Below, in pieces: positions 1 to 9,918 of a DNA stretch of 49,493 bases; the first letter of the stretch is position 1; each line of letters opens with the position of its first letter. Below the pieces are notes generated by a model. The model saw nothing but the letters and a program-made list of their open reading frames with translations. It made no database searches and was not told where the DNA came from. The position numbers and the translations under genes were made by a program. The DNA comes from Thiomonas sp. FB-6 (GTDB lineage: Bacteria > Pseudomonadota > Gammaproteobacteria > Burkholderiales > Burkholderiaceae_C). Location of the stretch: the NCBI RefSeq assembly GCF_000377645.1, contig NZ_KB898492.1, positions 1-49,493 on the forward strand. The letters are read 5' to 3'.

Positions 1-213
1 CGCCAGTGGAAACGACCCCGCACCCGGGAATCGCGCCTGCGCGCGCTCGGCCTGGACGCGCAACGCGCCCGGAAATCGAGCGTCAACGGGCGCGGGCCGT
101 GGTGGAATGCCGGGGCTCTGCACATGCGCCATGCGCTGCCGCCGAAATACTTTGCCAACTTGGGGCTGGTCTCGCTGGTGGATATCCATCAGCGGCTCCA
201 GAGTTCTGCTTGA
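1..213 (+). CDS. Group II intron-encoded reverse transcriptase/maturase, C-terminal fragment (partial)
   Basis: An open frame with no start in the window runs from base 1 to TGA at 211-213, giving 70 residues. Its end reads GPWWNAGALHMRHALPPKYF followed by NLGLVSLVDIHQRL. This matches the conserved C-terminal tail of bacterial group II intron maturases, where a GPWW..A...M..A.P..YF..LGL.SL pattern is typical. The stop codon lies at the edge of domain V, the usual arrangement in compact bacterial introns whose ORF extends to the end of domain IV. The reverse-transcriptase and maturase X domains must lie upstream of the window. Whether the element is still active cannot be judged from this fragment. 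Confidence 0.82.
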   Translation, partial: RQWKRPRTRESRLRALGLDAQRARKSSVNGRGPWWNAGALHMRHALPPKYFANLGLVSLVDIHQRLQSSA

Positions 214-277
214 ACCGCCGGATGCGGAACCGCACGTCCGGTGGTGTGAGAGGGCTGAGGGGGCGACCCCTCACCCT
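212..277 (+). ncRNA. Group II intron domains V and VI
   Basis: Domain V is the catalytic hairpin: the left arm CCGCCGG-AT-GCGG and the right arm GC-ACGT-CCGGTGG enclose an AACC tetraloop. Domain VI follows with a G-rich left arm, a GCGA loop and a C-rich right arm that leads into the 3' splice site. Both stems pair as expected by eye, including one G-U pair. The assignment follows from position directly after a maturase stop codon. Exact helix ends were not computed. Confidence 0.75.
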
Positions 278-294
278 ACTCGATTCCCATGCCC

Positions 295-810
295 TCAGCG
301 CAGCGGCTCCGCGTCCTCTTCCGGCAGCGTCCAGTCGGGGCGCGGGTAGTGGCAGGTGTAGCCCATCGGGTTGCGCGCGAGGTAGTCCTGATGCTCGGGC
401 TCGGCCGGCCAGAACGCGCCCGCGGGACGAAGTTCGGTCACGATCCGGCCGGGCCACACGCCGCTGGCATCCATGCGTGCGATGAGCTGCCGCGCGGTTT
501 CGTGCTGTTCCGGGCTGAGGTACAGGATCTCCGAGCGATACGAACTGCCGACATCGTTGCCCTGGCGGTCGCGGGTGGTCGGGTCGTGGATCTGGAAGAA
601 CACCTTCAGCAGATCGCGAAAGCTCACACGCCCCGGATCGAAGCGCACTTCGACCGCCTCGGCGTGGCGGCCGTGGTTCCGATAGGTGGCGTTGGCCGTG
701 TCGCCCCCGCAATAGCCCACGCGCGTGGACACGACACCGGGTACGCGGCGCAGCAGTTCCTGCATGCCCCAGAAGCAGCCACCCGCCAGGATCGCGGTCT
801 GTTCCATCAT
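295..810 (-). CDS. msrA: Peptide-methionine (S)-S-oxide reductase MsrA
   Basis: MsrA reduces the S epimer of methionine sulfoxide in proteins and free methionine, using thioredoxin. The 171-residue protein has the catalytic GCFWG motif at residues 11-15 (nucleophile Cys12). It also has the family blocks [25 protein letters not shown] and the C-terminal GYTCHYP, which carries a candidate recycling cysteine. The start ATG overlaps the msrB stop codon (ATGA), so the two are translationally coupled as msrB-msrA. Length is normal for the short bacterial form. The gene ends 11 nt before the inferred end of a group II intron. Confidence 0.95.
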   Translation of the reverse strand: MMEQTAILAGGCFWGMQELLRRVPGVVSTRVGYCGGDTANATYRNHGRHAEAVEVRFDPGRVSFRDLLKVFFQIHDPTTRDRQGNDVGSSYRSEILYLSPEQHETARQLIARMDASGVWPGRIVTELRPAGAFWPAEPEHQDYLARNPMGYTCHYPRPDWTLPEEDAEPLR

Positions 811-1253
811 TGGTCCTCCACCAGCGGCAGATAGTCCTCGTAGCCTTGCGCGGCCATGTCCGCGCGAGGGATGAAGCGCAGCGACGCGGAGTTGATGCAA
901 TAGCGCAGTCCGCCGCGCTCGGGCGGGCCGTCGTCGAACACGTGGCCGAGGTGGCTGTCGGCGTCGGCCGAGCGCACTTCGGTGCGGATCATGCCGTGGC
1001 TGGCGTCCCGCTGCTCCTGGATGCGTCCCGATTCGATCGGCCGGCTGAAACTCGGCCATCCGCATCCGCTGTCGAACTTGTCGGACGAGGCGAACAGTGG
1101 TTCGCCCGACACGATGTCGACGTAGATGCCGGGCTCGTGGTGATGCAGGTAGGCGCCCGTGCCCGGCGGCTCGGTCGCCGCCTGCTGGGTCACGCGCCTG
1201 GCCATCGGATCGAGCGCGGCGATGGCTTCGGGGCGGACGGGGTAATGCTTCAT
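807..1253 (-). CDS. msrB: Peptide-methionine (R)-S-oxide reductase MsrB, zinc-free type
   Basis: MsrB repairs the R epimer of methionine sulfoxide and complements MsrA. The 148-residue protein carries SGCGWPSF (Cys64, the usual resolving cysteine) and RYCINSASL (Cys119, the catalytic cysteine). The two CxxC pairs that bind structural zinc in many MsrB proteins are absent: the positions read VDIVSG and SADADSH. The start at 1253 is chosen because AAAGGAG lies 6-7 nt upstream; an in-frame ATG seven codons earlier lacks this support. The gene is first in the msrBA pair and divergent from katG, consistent with a shared oxidative-stress promoter region. Confidence 0.95.
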   Translation of the reverse strand: MKHYPVRPEAIAALDPMARRVTQQAATEPPGTGAYLHHHEPGIYVDIVSGEPLFASSDKFDSGCGWPSFSRPIESGRIQEQRDASHGMIRTEVRSADADSHLGHVFDDGPPERGGLRYCINSASLRFIPRADMAAQGYEDYLPLVEDQ

Positions 1254-3686
<2,433 letters not shown>

Positions 3687-3722
3687 GCACCCGAGGGCCA
3701 GGGTGGCCGCGCCGCGCAGAAG

Positions 3723-3738
3723 GTGGCCGCGCGGCCAC
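3723..3738. terminator. Palindrome downstream of katG
   Basis: GTGGCCGC immediately followed by GCGGCCAC forms a perfect 16-bp palindrome 37 nt after the katG stop. No T-run follows, so intrinsic termination is uncertain. It may instead be an mRNA 3'-end stabiliser. Confidence 0.35.
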
Positions 3739-3740
3739 TA

Positions 3741-3770
3741 GCATGGAGTCTTTCGCCGGAGACTCCATGC
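3741..3770 (+). promoter_or_regulatory. Hairpin covering the ribosome-binding site and start codon of the EamA-like gene
   Basis: GCATGGAGTCT (3741-3751) and AGACTCCATGC (3760-3770) are exact 11-bp inverted repeats around the 8-nt loop TTCGCCGG. The right arm contains the preferred ATG (3767-3769) and part of the GGAGA Shine-Dalgarno sequence. The left arm contains an alternative in-frame ATG (3743). In mRNA the stem would occlude initiation at 3767. No T-run follows, so a translational switch is more likely than a terminator. Confidence 0.55.
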
Positions 3771-4621
3771 ATTTCCTTGCCCTTGCCGTGTGTTTCAGCG
3801 TCGCCGTCTCGCTGTGGCTGCGCCAGGCGCCCGCATGGCGCCTGGATCTGGGACAGATGGTGCTGTGGAACTACGCCACGGCCTCGATGCTGTGCCTGCT
3901 GCTCCTGCATCCCAGGCTGGATGCCTCCAGCCTGTCGCGCATGCCCTGGGGCATCGCCCTGGCGCTGGGCGTGGTGCTGCCGGGCCTGTTCGTGATCATG
4001 GGGCGCGCGGTGCAAAGCGCGGGCATCGTGCGCGCCGACATCGCGCAGCGCCTGTCGCTGCTGTTGTCGCTGGCGGCGGCCTTCACCCTGTTCGGGCAGC
4101 GGGTGAACGCCTGGCAGTTGCTGGGCATCGCGTTGGGGCTGCTCGCCATGCTGGCGCTGCTGGCGCGCCCGGCGGCGCGCGCGCTGCGCGGCGACGCGGC
4201 GCTCTGGCTGCTCGCCGTGTGGTTCGGCTACGCGCTGGTCGACGTGCTGCTCAAGCTGCTGGCGCTGCGCGGCGCCAACTTCGGCACCGCGCTGCAGAGC
4301 AGTTTCGTGCTGGCCTTCGTCTGCATGGGTGTGGCGCAGGCGCTGCGCCTGGCCCGCGGCACGCGCATGGACCTGCGCAGCCTGGGCGGCGGCATCGTGC
4401 TGGGGCTGCTCAACTACGCCAACATCGACCTCTACATCCGTGCGCACCAGAGCCTGAGCGCCAACCCCGCGGTGGTGTTCGCGGGCATGAACCTGGGCGT
4501 GGTGGGGCTGAGCGCGCTGGTGGGCATGTTGTGGCTGCGCGAGCCGACCAGCCGGCTCAATCGCGCGGGCATCGTGCTGGCGGGCCTGGCCATCGCCGCG
4601 CTGACCCGCGCGGCGGGCTGA
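3767..4621 (+). CDS. EamA/DMT-superfamily-like membrane transporter
   Basis: The predicted 284-residue protein is almost entirely hydrophobic, with about ten membrane segments in two similar halves, as in drug/metabolite transporters. The C-terminal half shows the DMT pattern of a conserved helix ending in GMLWLREP followed by a last helix beginning RAGIVLAGLAIAAL. The substrate cannot be inferred. ATG 3767 is preferred because of GGAGA at 3758-3762; ATG 3743 is an in-frame alternative eight codons earlier. The start lies inside an 11-bp stem-loop. It is transcribed in the same direction as katG, 80 bp downstream, so partial read-through is possible. Confidence 0.75.
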   Translation: MHFLALAVCFSVAVSLWLRQAPAWRLDLGQMVLWNYATASMLCLLLLHPRLDASSLSRMPWGIALALGVVLPGLFVIMGRAVQSAGIVRADIAQRLSLLLSLAAAFTLFGQRVNAWQLLGIALGLLAMLALLARPAARALRGDAALWLLAVWFGYALVDVLLKLLALRGANFGTALQSSFVLAFVCMGVAQALRLARGTRMDLRSLGGGIVLGLLNYANIDLYIRAHQSLSANPAVVFAGMNLGVVGLSALVGMLWLREPTSRLNRAGIVLAGLAIAALTRAAG

Positions 4622-4639
4622 GGCAGCCGGCGCGGGCCG

Positions 4640-5380
4640 TCAGCCGGCGGCCTGCCCGGGCTGCGCGCTGGCCAGCTGCCGGCCGACGTAGGTGACGGGG
4701 CCGGTGGGCTGGCCGGTGGGCGAGCCGCCCAGCGGCTCGACGCTGATGGCGAAGCCCTTGGCCTGCACCGCCGCCTCCACCAGTTTCGGCGGCATCGGCA
4801 TGTGTTCGGTGCCCTTCAGGCTGACCACGCCGGCGGCGATGGGCTTGCCCTGGCGCGGCAGCACCCACAGCTCGAAGGACTTGCCGGGGGGAGCCACCTG
4901 CTCGCCCACCGCGGTCAGCGCGGCGCGGGTGCCGCGCACCTGCAGCACCGCGGCGTGGCCGGCGGGGCCGTCGAGCACCGCCACCAGCTGGGCCGGCGCG
5001 GGCGCCGGCCCGGACGTGCGCAGCAGCAGGGCCACCAGCAGCGCCAGCGACACGGCGGCGGTGGCACCCAGTCCCAGCGCCAGGCCGCGCCAGGCGCGCA
5101 GGCCCCAGCCCACGATGCCGTTCGTGCCCGGCGCCGCCGAAGCCGCCGGCGGCCGCGCGCCGTCCAGGCGGCGCTGCACGGCGGCCCAGACCGCCTCGGG
5201 CGTGTGTTCGGGCAGCAGCGCTTGGTCCAGGCGAGCGCGCCATTGCTCGTGCGCGAGGGCCAGTTCCGGGCGCTCGGCCAGCAGGGTCTGGTAACGCCGG
5301 CGCGCAGCCGCGCCCATGCCGCCGGTGAGATAGTCGGCGGCCAGGCGCTCGAGCAGTTCGGGGTGGCGTTCGAGGCGCAT
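4640..5380 (-). CDS. Membrane anti-sigma factor, RskA type
   Basis: The 246-residue protein begins with a cytoplasmic helical domain that would bind the sigma factor. A single transmembrane helix follows at about residues 97-118 (GLALGLGATAAVSLALLVAL). The periplasmic C-terminal domain carries the RskA-like pattern FELWVLPRQGKPIAAGVVSL, then ISVEPLGGSPTGQPTGPVTYVG. There is no cysteine and so no zinc-binding HxxxCxxC motif, which separates it from ChrR-type anti-sigmas. Its ATG overlaps the stop of the sigma gene (ATGA), the standard coupling for a sigma/anti-sigma pair. Release would probably need regulated proteolysis; the signal is unknown. Confidence 0.88.
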   Translation of the reverse strand: MRLERHPELLERLAADYLTGGMGAAARRRYQTLLAERPELALAHEQWRARLDQALLPEHTPEAVWAAVQRRLDGARPPAASAAPGTNGIVGWGLRAWRGLALGLGATAAVSLALLVALLLRTSGPAPAPAQLVAVLDGPAGHAAVLQVRGTRAALTAVGEQVAPPGKSFELWVLPRQGKPIAAGVVSLKGTEHMPMPPKLVEAAVQAKGFAISVEPLGGSPTGQPTGPVTYVGRQLASAQPGQAAG

Positions 5381-5934
5381 CAGGCCGCTCCCCGCGCGAG
5401 GCATTCGCGCAGTGCCAGCACCGAGCGCCGGATCACCGTCTTCACGGTGCCCAGCGCCATGTCGAAGCGCGCGGAGATTTCGGAATGGCTCAGGCCCAGC
5501 ACGTAGGACTCGGTCAGCAACTCGCGCTGGCGCGGCTGCAGTTGCTCGAAGCAGCGGCGCACCTGGCCTTGCGAAAGGCTGGCCTCCAGGCGCTGCTCCG
5601 GGTTGGGCGCGGGGTCGGCGTACTCGGCCGCCTCGGGCAGTTCCTCGAGGCTGCCGGCCGGGTCCCGGCGTTGCGCGCGCAGGCGGTCGCGGCAGGTGTT
5701 GCGCACCACCGCGGCCAGCCAGGCCTCGGCGGCGCCGGCCGCCGGGCGATAGCTGGCGGCCTGGTGCCAGATTTTCACGTAGGCGTCCTGCATGGCGTCC
5801 TCGGCCTGGGTGGCGTCGCGCAGCAGGCGCAGGCAGATGGCCCAGGCTCGGCGGCGCGTGGCCTCGTACAGGCGCGAGAAGGCCTCGCGGTCGCCGAGTG
5901 CGGTGAAGGCCAGGAGTTTTTCCAGGTCGGGCAT
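5380..5934 (-). CDS. ECF-family RNA polymerase sigma factor
   Basis: The 184-residue protein has sigma region 2 (RLYEATRRRAWAICLRLLRD, then AEDAMQDAYVKIWH) and region 4 (RELLTESYVLGLSHSEISARFDMALGTVKT), joined by a short linker with no region 3, as in ECF sigma factors. Its coupling to an RskA-type anti-sigma supports a SigK-like ECF group. The start at 5934 follows the conserved N-terminus; no strong ribosome-binding site is visible, and the leader is occupied by two very stable hairpins. The ferritin-like gene lies 110 bp upstream and is preceded by a promoter that this sigma may recognise itself. Confidence 0.93.
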   Translation of the reverse strand: MPDLEKLLAFTALGDREAFSRLYEATRRRAWAICLRLLRDATQAEDAMQDAYVKIWHQAASYRPAAGAAEAWLAAVVRNTCRDRLRAQRRDPAGSLEELPEAAEYADPAPNPEQRLEASLSQGQVRRCFEQLQPRQRELLTESYVLGLSHSEISARFDMALGTVKTVIRRSVLALRECLARGAA

Positions 5935-5955
5935 GCCGTGCGGCGTCGTGCTCGG

Positions 5956-6015
5956 CCGCGCGCGGCGGGGCGCCGCGCGCGGGCGCCACGGGCGGCCGGA
6001 ATCGCCCGTGGCGCC
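5956..6015 (-). promoter_or_regulatory. Two tandem perfect hairpins between the ferritin-like gene and the sigma gene
   Basis: Hairpin A has arms CCGCGCGCGGCG (5956-5967) and CGCCGCGCGCGG (5971-5982) around a 3-nt loop. Hairpin B has arms GGCGCCACGGGCG (5982-5994) and CGCCCGTGGCGCC (6003-6015) around an 8-nt loop. They share base 5982. Both are perfect and G/C-dominated, and neither has a following T-run on the minus strand. They would suit an attenuator, a processing site, or a stabiliser of the ferritin-like mRNA that lowers downstream sigma/anti-sigma output. Confidence 0.65.
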
Positions 6016-6044
6016 ACGCATCTTAGCCGCGGACGCGTGCGGGT

Positions 6045-6623
6045 TCAGGCGATGAAAGCCGCCGGCACCGGGTTCTCGCCCAGCGCGTTGAGCAGGATGG
6101 CCCAGTGCATGGTCTCGTCGCCGAGGATGCTGGCGGCCGCCTTGGCCAGGTCGCGGTTGTGGAACTGCGGCACCGTGCCCAGGTAGGCGCTGGCCGCGCC
6201 CTTTTCCAGGCCGGCGGCGAAGCGCAGCACGTCGGCCTGGTTCTTCAGCTTGTCGGTGGGAAAGCCGTAGTCGGCGGGCTTCTTGGCCATCACCGGGGCG
6301 CCACCCAGCTTGGAGATGGTGGCCTCGAGAATGCCCGCGTGCGCCTTGTGCTGGCCCTGGAAGTCCACGGCCACGGCGAGCACGGGCTTTTGCAGCAGCC
6401 CCGACTCGGCGCCCACCTGGTAGGCGGCGATGGCCTGGTACTCCAGGCCGAGGGCCACGTTGAGCATGTCGATGTCGCTTTGCGTGGACATCGAGGCGGC
6501 GAAACTGCGCGTGGGCAGCGCCAGCGCCGAGGCGGCGCCCAGCCCGGCCACGAACAGTCCTCCGCGCTTGAACCAGTCGCGGCGGTCGAGGGCGGGGGTG
6601 TTGCGGTCGTCGGATGCGTTCAT
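6045..6623 (-). CDS. Ferritin-like domain protein with Tat signal
   Basis: The 192-residue protein starts with a twin-arginine-type signal (RRDWFKRGGLFVAGLGAAS), so export as a folded protein is likely. The mature part is an all-helical ferritin-like bundle of the kind seen in desiccation-related proteins, with candidate metal-ligand patches LGLEYQAIAAY, QGQHKAH and GDETMHWA. Its function is unproven; metal or oxidant handling is the family expectation. The start is supported by CAGGAG 6 nt upstream. It is the first gene of a unit with the ECF sigma and its anti-sigma and carries the ECF-like promoter, so it is probably a direct target. Confidence 0.85.
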   Translation of the reverse strand: MNASDDRNTPALDRRDWFKRGGLFVAGLGAASALALPTRSFAASMSTQSDIDMLNVALGLEYQAIAAYQVGAESGLLQKPVLAVAVDFQGQHKAHAGILEATISKLGGAPVMAKKPADYGFPTDKLKNQADVLRFAAGLEKGAASAYLGTVPQFHNRDLAKAAASILGDETMHWAILLNALGENPVPAAFIA

Positions 6624-6689
6624 GGGATGCTCCTGAGCGTTGTAGGGAAGGTTCAAGGAGAGCCGCCGAGGGCCGCGCTCCTTGTCCTG

Positions 6690-6719
6690 ACTTACGCGGC
6701 GGACGAGCAATCGGATTCA
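6690..6719 (-). promoter_or_regulatory. Predicted ECF-type promoter of the ferritin-like/sigma unit
   Basis: Read on the minus strand, TGAATCCG (6719-6712) is followed after exactly 15 nt by CGTAAGT (6696-6690), about 67 nt before the ferritin-like start codon. The -35/-10 layout is typical of ECF sigma promoters with a CGT -10. The same -35 octamer, spacing and CGTA core recur at 28888-28916. Autoregulation by the adjacent sigma gene is the simplest reading. Confidence 0.65.
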
Positions 6720-6853
6720 AACGCCTGTCACGCGGCCGGCGCATGCTGCGCGGCGGGAGGATTCGCGCTGCCCGACGCCACGCTCGACACCCGTCTGGGC
6801 GCCGCCTTGCGCCTGGCGCGGCCGCGATCGACCTGAGCGCGCTGCGCGTCGGC

Positions 6854-7561
6854 TCAGCGCTCCGGCAGGTCGAACACCAGCACTTCGGCGCCTTCGCCGT
6901 GGCGCAGCTGCAGGGTGTCGGCGTGGCGCAGCATCAGCGCGTCGCCCGCGCGCAGTTCGACGGCGTTGGCGTGCAGCGAGCCGCGCACCAGGTGCACGTA
7001 GGCGCGGCGCGCCGGGTCCAGGCTCAGCTCGGCGTGTTCGCCGCCGTCGAACAGCCCGGCGTACAGGCTGGCGTCCTGGTGCATGCGCAGCGCACCATCG
7101 CGGCCCTGGCCGTCGACGATGCGGCACAGGCGTCCGCGCCGCGCGTCCGGCGCGAAATGTTTCTGTTCGTATCCCGGAGCGATGCCGGTGGACCGCGGCT
7201 GGATCCAGATCTGCAGGAAATGCACGGCCTGGGTGCGCGAGGGATTGAATTCGCTGTGCTGCACCCCGGTGCCGGCGCTCATGCGCTGCACGTCGCCCGG
7301 GCGCAGCGTGGATCCGTTGCCCAGCGAGTCCTGGTGCGCGAGTTCGCCTTCGAGCACGTAGCTGATGATCTCCATGTCTCGGTGCCCGTGCTCGCCGAAA
7401 CCTGCGCCGGGCTGTACCCGGTCCTCGTTGATCACCCGCAGCGGGCCGAACTCGATGTGGTTCGGGTCGTAGTAGGACGCGAAACTGAAGCTGTGGAAGG
7501 ATTCCAGCCAGCCGTGGTTGGCGTGGCCTCGTTGTTCAGACCTGCGAATCTGCTGCAGCAT
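6854..7561 (-). CDS. Pirin family protein (quercetin 2,3-dioxygenase-like bicupin)
   Basis: The 235-residue protein matches the YhhW/pirin layout. The N-terminal cupin has HGWLESFHSFSFASYYDP, then GFGEHGHRDMEIISYVLEGE with the metal-binding His cluster, then GTGVQHSEFN carrying a further histidine. A smaller C-terminal cupin follows (AYVHLVRGSL). Family members bind iron and some oxidise quercetin; the natural substrate here is unknown. It is divergent from ovoA across 110 bp. The preceding 230 bp (6624-6853) hold the ferritin-like promoter and otherwise nothing recognisable. Confidence 0.9.
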   Translation of the reverse strand: MLQQIRRSEQRGHANHGWLESFHSFSFASYYDPNHIEFGPLRVINEDRVQPGAGFGEHGHRDMEIISYVLEGELAHQDSLGNGSTLRPGDVQRMSAGTGVQHSEFNPSRTQAVHFLQIWIQPRSTGIAPGYEQKHFAPDARRGRLCRIVDGQGRDGALRMHQDASLYAGLFDGGEHAELSLDPARRAYVHLVRGSLHANAVELRAGDALMLRHADTLQLRHGEGAEVLVFDLPER

Positions 7562-7589
7562 GGTGTCAGGGACGGTGATGTTCTGTCGA

Positions 7590-7618
7590 CGAATCCAGCA
7601 TACGGGAACGTACGTACT
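7590..7618 (+). promoter_or_regulatory. Weak ECF-type promoter candidate upstream of ovoA
   Basis: CGAATCCA (7590-7597) is followed after exactly 15 nt by CGTACT (7613-7618). This differs at two of eight -35 positions from the TGAATCCG element seen at the other two sites but keeps the spacing and CGTA core. It lies about 54 nt before the first ovoA ATG. The -10 overlaps a GTACGTAC palindrome. The call depends on the other two sites being real. Confidence 0.4.
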
Positions 7619-7671
7619 CGTTTCGGACGCCGCGCACGCGGCGGCGTCAACTGAACAATAATCGAAATCCC

Positions 7672-9834
7672 ATGCGGAAATCCCAAGAAGGCCCCGCGGG
7701 GCCGCAGACGAGGCCCGTCCCGATGTGTCATTCCGTTGCGTTGCGCAGCATCGCGCTAGCCGATCCCGATCCCCAGCGCCTGCGCGAGCGGGTGCTGGCC
7801 GACTTCCACGCCAGCTTCGACCGCTACGAGAGCCTGTTCGAGGTGTTGCAGGGGGAGCAGGCCTTCACGGTCAAGCCGATCGCGCTGCGCCACCCGCTGA
7901 TCTTCTATCTCGGCCACACGGCGACTTTTTTCATCAACAAGCTGGTGCTCGCCGGCGTGCTGCAGCAGCGCATCGATCCGCGCCTGGAGTCGATGTTCGC
8001 GGTGGGCGTGGACGAGATGAGCTGGGACGACCTGGACGAGGCGCATTACGACTGGCCCTCGGCGGCGCAGGTGCGCGCCTACCGCGACCGCGTGCGCCAG
8101 ACCGTGGACCGGCTGATCCGCGAGTTGCCGATCAGCTCGCCGATCGCCTGGGACAGCCCCTGGTGGGTGATCCTGATGGGCATCGAGCACGAGCGCATCC
8201 ACCTGGAGACCTCCTCGGTGCTGATCCGCCAGCATCGCCTGGAGTTCGTGCGTCCGCATCCGCACTGGCAGCCCTGTCCGGAGCGCGGCGAGCCGCCCGC
8301 CAATGAACTGGTGCCGGTGGCCGCGGCCAGCTTGCGCCTGGGCCGCGACCGCGCCGACCCGGGCTATTACGGCTGGGACAACGAATTCGGCGAGCACGTG
8401 GCGAATACCGCTGCCTTCCAGGCCGCGCGCCATCTGGTGAGCAACCGGGAATTCCTGGGATTCGTGCAGGCCGGGGGCTACGCCGACGATGCCCTGTGGA
8501 GCGAGGAGGGCGCGGCCTGGAAGGCCTTCGCGCGGGCCGAGCACCCGAGCTTCTGGCTGCGCGAGGGCGCGCACTGGAAGCTGCGCCTGATGTGCGAGGT
8601 GGTGGACATGCCGTGGAACTGGCCGGTGGAGACCAATTTCCACGAGGCGCAGGCCTTTTGCAACTGGAAGGCACGGCGCGACGGACTGCCGGTGCGCCTG
8701 CCCAGCGAGGACGAATGGCACGCGCTGCGCCGCGCCGCCGGCATCGGCGACGGGCCGCAGCCGCGCCCGGCTGCGGCGAACTTCGAACTCGACCACTGGG
8801 CCTCCTCCTGCCCGGTGGACCGCTTCGCCCATGGCCCGTTCTTCGACGCCGTGGGCAATGTGTGGCAGTGGCTGGACACGCCGACCTACCCCTTCCCGGG
8901 TTTCCAGGTGCATCCGATCTACGACGACTTCACCACGCCCACTTTCGATGAACGCCACAATCTGATCAAGGGCGGGTCGTGGGTGTCCTGCGGAAACCAG
9001 GCGCTGCCGGTGTCGCGCTATGCCTTCCGCCGGCACTTTTTCCAACATGCCGGGTTCCGCTACGTGGTGGGCGAGCGCCCGGCGCCGCCGGAGGGCTCGA
9101 TGTACGAGACCGATGCGCTTGTTTCGCAGTACTGCGAGTTCCATTGGGGGGCCGAGCCCTTCGGCGTGCCGAACTTCCCGCGCGCGCTGGCCGAGATCGC
9201 GGTGCGCGCGATGCAGGGTCGGCCGATGCGCCGCGCCCTCGACCTGGGCTGCGCGACGGGGCGCGCCAGCTTCGCGCTGGCGCGGCATTTCGAGCATGTC
9301 GTGGGCATCGACTTCTCGGCCCGTTTCATCGGCGTGGGCACGCAGCTGGCCGAGCAGGGACGCATCCGCTACCAGCTTCCCGACGAGGGCGAGCTGGTGT
9401 CCTACCACGAGCGCAGCCTGCGCGAGTACGCGCTGCAGGACCTGGCCGGCAAGGTGGAGTTCGTGCAGGGCGATGCCTGCAACCTCAAGGCCACGGTTCG
9501 CGACTTCGATCTCGTGCTCGCGGCCAACCTGATCGACCGGCTCTACAGCCCGGCGCTGTTCCTGCGCGAGGTGCACCGGCGCATCGTCAGCGGGGGCATG
9601 CTGGTGATCACCTCGCCGTATACATGGCTGGAGGAGCACACGCGGCGCGAGGAGTGGATCGGAGGCTTCAAGAAGGACGGCGAGAACTTCAGCACCCTGG
9701 ACGGGCTGGAGCAGATGCTGGGCGAGCATTTCGAGCGCGTGGGCGAGCCGCTGCAAGTGCCCTTCGTGATTCGCGAGACGCGGCGCAAGTTCCAGCACAC
9801 GGTTTCCGAGCTCACGGTCTGGCGCCGCCGCTGA
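7672..9834 (+). CDS. ovoA: 5-histidylcysteine sulfoxide synthase / methyltransferase OvoA (ovothiol biosynthesis)
   Basis: OvoA is a non-haem iron enzyme that joins cysteine to C5 of histidine with O2; its C-terminal domain later N-methylates the thiohistidine to ovothiol A. The 720-residue protein has three parts. A DinB-like N-terminal domain holds HERIHLE, the HX3HXE iron ligands. A formylglycine-generating-enzyme-like middle domain has VSNREFLGFV, VRLPSEDEWHALRR and IKGGSWVSCGN. A SAM-dependent methyltransferase follows (ALDLGCATGRASFALA). The first ATG (7672) adds a short N-terminal extension; ATG 7723 would already include the conserved start. Neither has a clear Shine-Dalgarno. Ovothiol is a thiol antioxidant, which fits the msr, katG and sulfur genes nearby. 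Confidence 0.93.
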   Translation: MRKSQEGPAGPQTRPVPMCHSVALRSIALADPDPQRLRERVLADFHASFDRYESLFEVLQGEQAFTVKPIALRHPLIFYLGHTATFFINKLVLAGVLQQRIDPRLESMFAVGVDEMSWDDLDEAHYDWPSAAQVRAYRDRVRQTVDRLIRELPISSPIAWDSPWWVILMGIEHERIHLETSSVLIRQHRLEFVRPHPHWQPCPERGEPPANELVPVAAASLRLGRDRADPGYYGWDNEFGEHVANTAAFQAARHLVSNREFLGFVQAGGYADDALWSEEGAAWKAFARAEHPSFWLREGAHWKLRLMCEVVDMPWNWPVETNFHEAQAFCNWKARRDGLPVRLPSEDEWHALRRAAGIGDGPQPRPAAANFELDHWASSCPVDRFAHGPFFDAVGNVWQWLDTPTYPFPGFQVHPIYDDFTTPTFDERHNLIKGGSWVSCGNQALPVSRYAFRRHFFQHAGFRYVVGERPAPPEGSMYETDALVSQYCEFHWGAEPFGVPNFPRALAEIAVRAMQGRPMRRALDLGCATGRASFALARHFEHVVGIDFSARFIGVGTQLAEQGRIRYQLPDEGELVSYHERSLREYALQDLAGKVEFVQGDACNLKATVRDFDLVLAANLIDRLYSPALFLREVHRRIVSGGMLVITSPYTWLEEHTRREEWIGGFKKDGENFSTLDGLEQMLGEHFERVGEPLQVPFVIRETRRKFQHTVSELTVWRRR

Positions 9835-9918
9835 GGCGGCATGCGGGAGGCGGCGCCGGGGGGAGGCGGCGGCGGCGAATTCGTACACTGTGGCCGCCGC
9901 AGCCCCCCACGTCGCCGG

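Larger units (their letters stand above)
1..284 (+). mobile_element. 3' end of a bacterial group II intron
   Basis: The segment combines the C-terminal coding sequence of an intron-encoded maturase with two terminal RNA domains. A 34-35 nt domain V-like hairpin lies at about 212-246, with CCGCCGG pairing with CCGGTGG. A domain VI-like stem follows at about 250-277, with TGAGGGG pairing with CCCCTCA. The intron probably ends near 283-284 in CTCGAT, with A278 as a candidate branch point. The msrA stop codon begins 11 nt further on, so the intron sits directly behind msrA and in the opposite orientation. The 5' part (domains I-IV and most of the maturase) lies outside the window. The exact splice boundary is inferred. 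Confidence 0.82.
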
